Shown: in pieces, positions 17,833 to 24,510 of the stretch
Layout: every line of letters starts with the position of its first letter
Numbering within the stretch: position 1 is the first letter of the stretch
Source: CAZTDD01 sp964612675
GTDB lineage: Bacteria; Hinthialibacterota; Hinthialibacteria; Hinthialibacterales; JAKPRU01
Assembly: GCA_964612675.1 (NCBI GenBank)
Contig: CAZTDD010000011.1
Coordinates: 1 to 64,000, forward strand
Direction of reading: 5' to 3'
DNA length: 64,000 nucleotides
Made by a program: the position numbers and the translations under genes
The notes under the pieces: generated by a model
Told to the model about the DNA's origin: nothing
Seen by the model: only the letters and a program-made list of their open reading frames with translations
The model's database searches: none

Positions 17833-18250
17833 GATAGAAAACGTAAACAACGGTAGTGTGCAGAAAACGTAAACAACGGTAGGGTGCAGAAAACATAAAC
17901 AACGGTAGGGTGCAGAAAACNNNNNNNNNNNNNNNNNNNNNNNNNNNNNNNNNNNNNNNNNNNNNNNNNNNNNNNNNNNNNNNNNNNNNNNNNNNNNNNN
18001 NNNNNNNNNNNNNNNNNNNNATAAACAACGGTAGTGTGCAGAAAACATAAACAACGGTAGTGTGCAGAAAACATAAACAACGGTAGTGTGCAGAAAACAT
18101 AGACAACGGTAGTGTGCAGAAAACATAGACAACGGTAGGGGATAGAAAACGTAAACAACGGTAGTGTGCAGAAAACATAAACAACGGTAGTGTGCAGAAA
18201 ACGTAGACAATGTTAGGGTGTAGAAAACGTAGATAATGTCAAGGTGTAGA
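17833..18250. repeat. 26-bp tandem repeat array interrupted by a scaffold gap
   Basis: Head-to-tail copies of ATAAACAACGGTAGTGTGCAGAAAAC, varying mainly as ATA/GTA/ATAG and GTAGTG/GTAGGG/GTAGGGGAT. Three to four copies lie left of the N run (17921-18020) and about eight right of it, the last two diverged (CAATGTTAGGGTGTAG, TAATGTCAAGGTGTAG). The first unit grades out of the end of the preceding dispersed repeat (GCAACGGTAGGG). There are no spacers, so it is not CRISPR. The gap probably marks array collapse in assembly, so the true copy number is unknown. Confidence 0.85.
17921..18020. other. Scaffold gap (100 N)
   Basis: Exactly 100 undetermined bases inside the tandem array. The length is a placeholder convention, so linkage across it rests on read pairing only. 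Confidence 0.95.
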
Positions 18251-18298
18251 AAAACGGAAACTAAGAACAAGCGAGATCAAATGATGCGAGATAGAATG

Positions 18299-19012
18299 AT
18301 GAAAGCATTAATTTTTGATTGTGACGGTGTTTTGGTGGACACGGAGCGGGACGGTCACCGCGTTGCGTTCAATCGAGCCTTTGAGAAGAAGGGTTATGAT
18401 TTTCGATGGGACGTTGAGCTCTACGGCGAGCTGCTCAAAATCTCCGGTGGGAAAGAACGAATGCGGCATTATTTCAACCAAAATGGTTGGCCTTCCGAGG
18501 CCGTCGATAAGGACGAATTCATCAAAGAGATGCACCTTCTAAAGACCGATCTCTTTATGCAAATCATCCAGGAGGGGCAGCTTCCGCTGCGACCCGGCGT
18601 AACACGGCTTGTCGATGAGGCGATAGCGGATGGAATTGCCCTGGCGGTATGCTCGACGTCCAATGAGCGTTCGGTAAACCTTATTGTCGAAACACTTTTG
18701 GGACCCGAGCGTAAAGCAAAATTCAACGCGATTCTCGCCGGCGACGTGGTCTCGAAGAAAAAACCCGATCCGGAGATTTACAATCTGGCCAAAGAACGCC
18801 TCGGGCTGGATGGAACGCAGTGCGTGGTGATTGAGGACAGTCGGAACGGTCTGCTCTCGGCGAAAGCGGCGGGGATGTATTGTGTAGTAACGACAAGCGG
18901 ATATACCGCCGATGAAGATTTCAGCGAGGCAGATGCCGTTCATCCCGAATTGGGCGATCCGCCCAATGTCCGCGTGACGCTGGATGAGTTGAAGCAAATC
19001 GCTGGAGTCTGA
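18299..19012 (+). CDS. CbbY-like HAD-superfamily sugar-phosphate phosphatase
   Basis: A 237-aa HAD hydrolase. Motif I is FDCDGVLVDTE (nucleophile and acid/base Asp), motif II CSTSN, motif III lysine in VVSKKKPDPEIY and motif IV VIEDSRNGL. The alpha-helical cap sits between motifs I and II. Overall sequence resembles CbbY and beta-phosphoglucomutase-type enzymes, which dephosphorylate or isomerise sugar phosphates such as xylulose-1,5-bisphosphate. Starts at 18296 and 18299 are adjacent ATGs; ORF sequence further upstream is tandem-repeat DNA. With the following transaldolase and PfkB kinase it looks like the second half of the sugar operon, but the scaffold gap prevents certainty. Confidence 0.85.
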   Translation: MKALIFDCDGVLVDTERDGHRVAFNRAFEKKGYDFRWDVELYGELLKISGGKERMRHYFNQNGWPSEAVDKDEFIKEMHLLKTDLFMQIIQEGQLPLRPGVTRLVDEAIADGIALAVCSTSNERSVNLIVETLLGPERKAKFNAILAGDVVSKKKPDPEIYNLAKERLGLDGTQCVVIEDSRNGLLSAKAAGMYCVVTTSGYTADEDFSEADAVHPELGDPPNVRVTLDELKQIAGV

Positions 19013-19119
19013 CAGGAGTGATCAACCCCACCCTTTCCTGCCCAATCTTGCGGAGGGTGGACCGATCAAGGAAATTGAAGCGATAAGAACATAGAAGCTA
19101 CGAGCAAGGGAGTCGGGTT

Positions 19120-19767
19120 ATGAAGATCTTTTTGGATTCTGCAAATTGTGAAGCGATTCGTGAGGCGCATGAAACCGGCCTTCTGGACGGCGTTACAACC
19201 AACCCGTCGAAGATCGCGGAGAGCGGTAGACCGTTCACGGAAGTCGTCAAGGAAATCTGTTCGATCACGCCCGGCCCGGTGAGCGCCGAAGCGGTCGGGG
19301 AGACGGCGGACGAGCTGGTGGGGATGGCCGTTGAAATCTCGCAGATCGCGCCCAATGTTGTTGTGAAAATCCCGATGACCGTCGAAGGGCTCACGGCGGT
19401 GCCGGTTCTGGAAAATGAGAAGAGTATTCCGGTCAATGTGACGATGGTGTTTTCATCGACGCAGGCCTGGTTGGCGATGAAGGCGGGTGCGAGTTACGTG
19501 AGTATTGTGCTCAGCCGTTTGGATGCGTACGCTAATGAAAGCGATATCCTCGTCGAGGACGCTGCGGCGATTCGCGATACTTACGGATTCCCCTCCGAGA
19601 TTATCGCGGGAAGCGTAAAAACACAAAACCATCTGCTGGCGTGCCTCCGAGCCGGTATCGATATCGCGACGATTCCGGAAACGCTTTTCTTCCAAGCCTT
19701 CGATCATCCTCTCACGGATCTCGGCTTGGAGCAATTTGCGAGCGATTGGCAGAGAGTGAAGAAATGA
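19120..19767 (+). CDS. Small transaldolase / fructose-6-phosphate aldolase (TalC/FSA type)
   Basis: A 215-aa TIM-barrel enzyme of the short transaldolase class. MKIFLDSANCEAI, GVTTNPSKIAESG, the Schiff-base lysine K83 in VVVKIPMT and SIVLSRLDAYANES identify it. It cleaves or forms fructose 6-phosphate from dihydroxyacetone and glyceraldehyde 3-phosphate, or acts as transaldolase; the two activities cannot be separated by eye. The Shine-Dalgarno AGGGAG is eight bases before the ATG. It lies nine bases upstream of the PfkB kinase gene, consistent with one operon that channels carbon between triose and hexose phosphates. Confidence 0.88.
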   Translation: MKIFLDSANCEAIREAHETGLLDGVTTNPSKIAESGRPFTEVVKEICSITPGPVSAEAVGETADELVGMAVEISQIAPNVVVKIPMTVEGLTAVPVLENEKSIPVNVTMVFSSTQAWLAMKAGASYVSIVLSRLDAYANESDILVEDAAAIRDTYGFPSEIIAGSVKTQNHLLACLRAGIDIATIPETLFFQAFDHPLTDLGLEQFASDWQRVKK

Positions 19768-19776
19768 GGTAATCCA

Positions 19777-20715
19777 ATGACAAAAACAGTCGTATCCATC
19801 GGAGAAATTCTTTGGGATCTTCTTCCCGACGGTCCGCAGTTAGGTGGCGCTCCGTTCAACTTCGCTTATCGTGTCAAGACATTAGGGGATCGAGGCTTTA
19901 TTGTCAGCCGGCTCGGTCGTGATGAGCTGGGACACAAAGCGTGGGATAGGGCTGTTTCGCTTGGGATGGATGCAGAGTATCTGCAATGGGATGAACAAAC
20001 TCCTACGGGCACTGTCAAGGTCGAGGTCGATGATGCGGGGAATCCGGATTTTTTTATTGTTCCCGGAGTCGCGTACGACAATTTGGAAGTGAATGATGCG
20101 TTGCTGAAACTGGTTTACGAAGCCGATTGCGTCTGTTTCGGTACTCTGATCCAACGGACACCGACAGGGCATAAAACCGTACAGACCCTTCTCGAGGCCT
20201 CAGGGGAGGCGGTGAAACAATTGGACATTAACCTTCGAAAAGACTGCTACACAAAGGAGACAATCACCGAGTCTCTCCAGAAAGCCGACATTTTGAAACT
20301 GAATGAAAGTGAAGCGCGATATTTGGCGGACCTGTTTCAGTTCTCGGCGACAGGTTCGCTGCACTCAATAGCCGATGAATTGATCGCGAAGTTTTCTTTG
20401 AATCATTGCCTGGTTACGCTTGGCGCTCACGGCGCGTTCGCGGCATCCGCGTCCAGTGAGAAAGCCTATGTGCCGGGATACAAAACCGACGTTATCGACA
20501 CCTGCGGTTCCGGAGACGCGTTTACGGCGGCGTTCACCTATCGACTTCTTCGAGGAGCGCCTCTACGAGAGTGTTGTCAACTGGGGAACGCACTCGGGGC
20601 AATGGTGGCCGCACAGTCCGGTGGGACGACTCCGATATCTCCCTCCGAGATAGAAGATTTTCTGAAAGAAGATCACGAACGAATTATCGACAAAGAGCTG
20701 GAGTCTTTTGCGTGA
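19777..20715 (+). CDS. PfkB-family sugar kinase (fructokinase-like)
   Basis: A 312-aa ribokinase-fold kinase. The N-terminal VVSIGEILWDLLP and LGGAPFNFAYRVKTLG match fructokinase-type PfkB proteins. The C-terminal signature DTCGSGDAFTAAF contains the catalytic aspartate near residue 248 and the anion hole GSGD. The lid segment GTVKVEVDDAGNPDFFI is also typical. It starts nine bases after the transaldolase stop with GAGG as ribosome binding site. It would phosphorylate a free ketose or deoxysugar acid to feed the class II aldolase or the transaldolase encoded nearby. Confidence 0.87.
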   Translation: MTKTVVSIGEILWDLLPDGPQLGGAPFNFAYRVKTLGDRGFIVSRLGRDELGHKAWDRAVSLGMDAEYLQWDEQTPTGTVKVEVDDAGNPDFFIVPGVAYDNLEVNDALLKLVYEADCVCFGTLIQRTPTGHKTVQTLLEASGEAVKQLDINLRKDCYTKETITESLQKADILKLNESEARYLADLFQFSATGSLHSIADELIAKFSLNHCLVTLGAHGAFAASASSEKAYVPGYKTDVIDTCGSGDAFTAAFTYRLLRGAPLRECCQLGNALGAMVAAQSGGTTPISPSEIEDFLKEDHERIIDKELESFA

Positions 20716-20795
20716 CACAGAATCGGTTCCAGCGACTCCCCATCGGCGATTTGTCCTCTGCAAATTAAACAAGTCACCCCATGGCAAGGATTTCC

Positions 20796-20824
20796 TTGAC
20801 AACACTTCGGACTAGCCGGATACT
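20796..20824 (+). promoter_or_regulatory. Promoter upstream of the first cobalamin riboswitch
   Basis: TTGACA at 20796-20801, then 17 bases, then GATACT at 20819-20824. Transcription would begin near 20831, just before the riboswitch. Confidence 0.5.
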
Positions 20825-20836
20825 GCTTGAGACGGA

Positions 20837-21025
20837 AGGTATGTCGACATTGTTTTTGCGAGGCAGTGTACGACAGGGAAGTTCGGTGAAAATCCGACGC
20901 GGTCCCGCCACTGTAACCGGGAACGAAACCTCATCTGCCATTGTCTCTTTCGAGAAGAGATGAGAAGGCGAGGAAGTAGGCGAGAGACAGTCGCCCGGAA
21001 GCCAGGAGACCTCCCTCCCGTCGAA
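20837..21025 (+). promoter_or_regulatory. Cobalamin (adenosylcobalamin-type) riboswitch 1
   Basis: The conserved core is visible: GGGAAGTTCGGTGAAAATCC, CGGTCCCGCCACTGTAA, CGGGAACGAAACC and the B12 box AAGCCAGGAGACC at 20999-21011. It lies upstream of a cobalamin import operon (btuF, btuC, btuD, adenosyltransferase) and should shut it off when cobalamin is plentiful. Downstream, an eight-base hairpin CGATTCGT/ACGAATCG (21113-21150) lacks a T tract, so control could be at translation rather than termination. Confidence 0.93.
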
Positions 21026-21208
21026 ATCGTTGATATCAATGGGCCGACCGAGGAGGAGGCAGACGATAATGAAGCTACGATCCATCATTCCCCCTTCTTC
21101 CATAGCCCATTCCGATTCGTACTAAACGGTTTACCGATTCGGACGAATCGCCGTCGATGCGTTTGACTACGTATTGTGACCGACAGCCGATTTCTTTTGG
21201 GCGATAAC

Positions 21209-22084
21209 ATGGAATTCAAAAACGGTATATCTAGAATATTTTTCGTGCGCATTTTTCCGGTATGTGTTATCCTCTCAGGAGTATTCGGTTATTCGTATGC
21301 CGCTGAAGAACACCGCATCGTTACCCTGGTACCTTCCGCGACGAAAATGGTCGCGGATCTGGGGCGCGCCGCTTCGCTTGTAGGCATAACGAAGTACTGC
21401 GAACGGCCCGAAAACGCTACACGCGCACAGATTGTCGGATCGCTTCAGACTCCGAATCTGGAATTGATCGTATCCCTTCGACCGACCTTGGTCATCGCCG
21501 ATATCGAATCCAACCGGCCTGCAACTGTCGACAAGCTTCGTGCCGTGAATATTCCGGTCCTCGTTCTCGATAATTCCAGAACCGTGGGAGATCTTATGGT
21601 CGCGTTTAAGCGGGTGGCGGAAAAGATCGGGGCGGAAAGGGATGCCGAGAACTTTTTGCAGAAATTCCAGAAGGATCTGAAAAAGATTACCAATCGGATA
21701 AAAGGGCAAGAAAGAAAACGCGTTTTTATCGAGATTTGGAGTAAACCCCTGATTACGGCGTCGGGGGACAGTTTTATCCACAATATCGTAGAAACCGCCG
21801 GCGGAAAGAACGTTTTCGCAGACAGTCCAATAGCGTATTCGAAGATTTCTATGGAATCCGTGATTGCAAGAAGGCCGGAGGTTATTTTAGTCCTAACGAA
21901 CATGGACTCGGAAGCCGCTCGAACAAACGCGTATAGGGAGTTTGCGCCGCTTCGATCCTGCAAGGTTGCGCAGATCGATGACCCGGACCTGACAACTCCT
22001 TGTTTGTCTTCCTTCCTGCATTCGGTTGAGATTGTCGCCGAGGTTCTACATCCGGAAATGAAGAATAAAGAAGGCGGGCAATGA
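21209..22084 (+). CDS. btuF: Periplasmic cobalamin-binding protein of an ABC importer (BtuF-like)
   Basis: About 291 aa: an N-terminal signal peptide (ending near GYSYAAEE) and a class III bilobal substrate-binding domain. TLVPSATKMVADLGRA and LVGITKYCERP at the start, LELIVSLRPTLVIAD, a long linker helix (AERDAENFLQKFQKDLKK) and the C-lobe GGKNVFAD match BtuF/FhuD-type proteins. An in-frame GTG at 21176 exists, but ATG 21209 places the signal peptide correctly. The cobalamin riboswitch upstream and the overlapping permease gene make B12 the likely ligand; no covalent lipobox is evident, so it is probably free in the periplasm. Confidence 0.85.
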   Translation: MEFKNGISRIFFVRIFPVCVILSGVFGYSYAAEEHRIVTLVPSATKMVADLGRAASLVGITKYCERPENATRAQIVGSLQTPNLELIVSLRPTLVIADIESNRPATVDKLRAVNIPVLVLDNSRTVGDLMVAFKRVAEKIGAERDAENFLQKFQKDLKKITNRIKGQERKRVFIEIWSKPLITASGDSFIHNIVETAGGKNVFADSPIAYSKISMESVIARRPEVILVLTNMDSEAARTNAYREFAPLRSCKVAQIDDPDLTTPCLSSFLHSVEIVAEVLHPEMKNKEGGQ

Positions 22085-23061
22085 AAGTCCTCTGGTACAC
22101 CGTTCCATTATTTCTTGTAGTGTTGCTTTTTTTGGCAGTAGCCGAGATAGCAACGGGGCCTGCCGGTCTTTCTTTCAAAGAAATTTTGGATGCCCTGGTG
22201 GAGCCGGACACGCCCAATGCCGCGATCCTATGGAGCCTGCGCATACCCAGAATGCTGTATGGTATTTTGGTCGGCACGGGGCTTGCGGTCTCCGGACTTG
22301 CTTTGCAAGGCCTTTTCCGCAACCCGCTTGCGGAACCGTTTACATTGGGGATATCGGGCGGTGCGGCACTCGGTGCGGTTCTTGTGATCACGTTCGGGAT
22401 TCAATTCGGATCGGTAGCGATCAGCCTGGCATCATTTGTCGGTGCTCTTTTGGTTTGTCTTGTTGTCTATCTATTGGCGAAACGGACCCTTTTCTCTCCG
22501 ACAGCGTTGATTTTGGGCGGTGTCATTCTCGGTTATTTCGCGCAGTCGGGTGTGCTTCTGGCTTTTTCGCTCGCCCCCAGCCACCGGACACACGGTGCAA
22601 TGATGTGGTTGATGGGCGACCTCGGTTCGGCATCGCGCGAGCTCCTGCTGCCGACGTTCCTGTTGTCCGGGATCGGAATTTTTCTGCTGGCGGGCAAGGC
22701 GCGCGGCTTAAATCTGCTCTCCATGGGAGAGGAAAAAGCCTCGTCACTCGGTTTGAACGTTGCTCGTCTCCGTGGCAATGTGTTTGTCTGGTCCAGCCTT
22801 GTCGCCGGATCATGCGTGGCCGCGGTGGGCATTGTTGGCTTTGTCGGATTGATTATTCCGAACGCGGTCCGGCGTTGTTTCGGTGGAGATCATCGGATTT
22901 TGTTTCCACTCTCTGCGCTGCTCGGGGCGTCCTTTGTTCTGGCCTGCGATGTGCTCGCGCGGTCCCTTATCAGTCCGATAGAATTACCGCTCGGTGTAAT
23001 AACCGGATTTGTCGGAAGTTTTGTTTTTCTTTGGATTTTTGCGTCTCGTAAACGTGTGTAG
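22081..23061 (+). CDS. btuC: Cobalamin ABC transporter permease (BtuC/FecCD family)
   Basis: A 326-aa membrane protein with about ten hydrophobic segments. Family landmarks are SLRIPRMLYGILVGTGLAVSG, LFRNPLAEPFTLGISGGAALG and GFVGLIIPNAVRR (the coupling segment to the ATPase). Its ATG overlaps the btuF stop by four bases (ATGA), indicating coupled translation. With the BtuF-like binding protein and the ATPase it forms a type II importer across the inner membrane. The riboswitch upstream supports cobalamin rather than siderophore as substrate. No TonB-dependent outer-membrane receptor (BtuB) gene is encoded in this window. Confidence 0.9.
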   Translation: MKVLWYTVPLFLVVLLFLAVAEIATGPAGLSFKEILDALVEPDTPNAAILWSLRIPRMLYGILVGTGLAVSGLALQGLFRNPLAEPFTLGISGGAALGAVLVITFGIQFGSVAISLASFVGALLVCLVVYLLAKRTLFSPTALILGGVILGYFAQSGVLLAFSLAPSHRTHGAMMWLMGDLGSASRELLLPTFLLSGIGIFLLAGKARGLNLLSMGEEKASSLGLNVARLRGNVFVWSSLVAGSCVAAVGIVGFVGLIIPNAVRRCFGGDHRILFPLSALLGASFVLACDVLARSLISPIELPLGVITGFVGSFVFLWIFASRKRV

Positions 23062-23074
23062 CTGGGGATACGCT

Positions 23075-23821
23075 ATGCTGGACTTGGAAAATGTGACCAT
23101 TAAGGCCGACGGGAAAACCATCGTTGACGATTTTTCGGCGCAATTCGAGGCAGGCACGATATCGTGTATTATCGGCCCGAACGGCGCCGGAAAAAGTACT
23201 CTTCTGCGGGCCGTGGCGGGCGTTTCGGGGATTGATGCCGGAAAAACCGTGTATAACGGAGCCGACCTATCCACTCTGACTCCTCAACAGAGAGCCCGGA
23301 GAATCTCCTACCTACCGCAATCCATGCAATATACGCCGAATTATTCGGTTTCATTGCTGGTACAGCTCGCCGATCATCCGTGGCATGGACGATGGGACCC
23401 TAAATGGCGGGCCGAGCATTTGCAGCGGTGTCTGGAATTATGCAACGTGTATGAATTCAGGGATCGCGATGTCGCTACCCTGAGCGGAGGCGAACGGCAA
23501 CGGGTATACTTGTCTCAAGTAATTTACCAAAATACGCCGGTTATTCTACTTGATGAACCGAGTTCATTTCTCGACCTCAAGAATATCGTATTGATTGAAG
23601 ATATACTGGCACGAATTCGGGACGAGAATCATATCGTTCTCCTTGTGACACACGATCTACAGACCGTTCAAAGAATTGCAGATCGGGTCATCGCTATGAA
23701 ACACGGAAAAGTATTTACAATTGATCGTCCGACAGCAGTGCTGCGCTCAACCGCGATTGCGGAGTTGTTCGATCTAGGCGAGCAGGCTGTTCGCGAGCGT
23801 CTCGAATGGCATTTGAGCTAG
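23075..23821 (+). CDS. btuD: Cobalamin ABC transporter ATP-binding protein (BtuD/FecE-like)
   Basis: A 248-aa ABC ATPase. Walker A GPNGAGKST near residue 33, Q-loop YLPQSMQ, signature LSGGERQRV near 139, Walker B VILLDEPSSFLDL near 160 and the switch histidine in LVTHDLQ are all intact. It begins 13 bases after the permease stop codon. The frame is open to 23009, inside the permease gene, but ATG 23075 gives the standard N-terminus LDLENVTIKADGKTIVDD. It powers import of cobalamin by the BtuC permease. Confidence 0.9.
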   Translation: MLDLENVTIKADGKTIVDDFSAQFEAGTISCIIGPNGAGKSTLLRAVAGVSGIDAGKTVYNGADLSTLTPQQRARRISYLPQSMQYTPNYSVSLLVQLADHPWHGRWDPKWRAEHLQRCLELCNVYEFRDRDVATLSGGERQRVYLSQVIYQNTPVILLDEPSSFLDLKNIVLIEDILARIRDENHIVLLVTHDLQTVQRIADRVIAMKHGKVFTIDRPTAVLRSTAIAELFDLGEQAVRERLEWHLS

Positions 23822-23863
23822 ATATTAGGGGCCGCCGGTCGGGCAATGGATGGCCACGTTACC

Positions 23864-24382
23864 ATGACTGACAAAGGATATGTTCAGGTCTATACAGGCG
23901 ACGGTAAGGGAAAGACAACAGCCGCGCTGGGGCTGGCTCTTCGAGCGGCAGGGGCAGAATATCGCGTGTTTATCGGCCAATTTATGAAAAAGGGGGAATA
24001 CTCCGAGATAAAAGCGTTGGAGCGTCTCTCACCGCATGTGACTGTAACGCAGTACGGCAGAAAGGGATTCATTTCAGCCCCATCGGAAGAAGACATCCGT
24101 ACCGCTCAACATGGTTTCGAGGAAATCGGGCAGGTTATTTCTTCCGGCGAGTACCGAATTGTGATTCTCGACGAGCTGCTGGTCGCTGTCGATCTTGGGC
24201 TGGTGCCGGCGGAAGACCTTCTGCAACTGCTTTCCCTGCGGCCTCCGCACGTGGAACTGGTTCTAACTGGACGAAATGCACATCCCGCAATTATCGACGC
24301 AGCGGACCTTGTTACGGAAATGCGGGAAGTGAAGCATTATTTCCATAAAGGCGTCGGGGCGAGAAAAGGGATTGAAGAGTGA
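23864..24382 (+). CDS. btuR: Cob(I)alamin adenosyltransferase (BtuR/CobO type)
   Basis: A 172-aa P-loop enzyme that transfers the adenosyl group of ATP to the cobalt of cob(I)alamin. KGYVQVYTGDGKGKTTAAL contains the family's Walker A. VFIGQFMKKGEYSE, VILDELLVAVDLGLV and LVLTGRNAHPAIIDAADLVTEM follow in the standard order, and the HYFHKGVGARKGIE tail is also diagnostic. An earlier in-frame ATG at 23846 is possible; neither start has a strong ribosome binding site. It is the fourth gene behind the riboswitch, converting imported corrinoid to adenosylcobalamin. Confidence 0.92.
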   Translation: MTDKGYVQVYTGDGKGKTTAALGLALRAAGAEYRVFIGQFMKKGEYSEIKALERLSPHVTVTQYGRKGFISAPSEEDIRTAQHGFEEIGQVISSGEYRIVILDELLVAVDLGLVPAEDLLQLLSLRPPHVELVLTGRNAHPAIIDAADLVTEMREVKHYFHKGVGARKGIEE

Positions 24383-24510
24383 GTGAGTTTCGTGGGTTAC
24401 GCTCCTCAGAGGTACGCACGTTGGGTATCTGTGGGCTGAGATAGTAAAATGCCGGAAAGGAATGATTGAAACAAGAAGACACCAAGGAGACACGAAAGCA
24501 CGAAAGAATA
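24383..24510. repeat. Dispersed repeats between btuR and the DUF1638-HyuA gene
   Basis: 24388-24425 is a half copy of the GTGGGTTACGCTCCT element. 24464-24506 is a copy of the ACGAAA-rich repeat (GACACGAAAGCACGAAAG), which runs up to four bases before the next start codon. AAGGAG at 24484-24489 is too far from that ATG to be an ordinary ribosome binding site. Confidence 0.6.

Noticed and set aside
17833..18250. CRISPR array
   Set aside because: The 26-base units are head to tail with no unique spacers, no leader and no cas genes nearby.
17622..18270. Minus-strand proteins reading VFCTLPLFMFSAHYRCL repeats
   Set aside because: They are translations of the tandem repeat and pass through the run of N; 26 is not a multiple of three, so all three frames stay open by chance.
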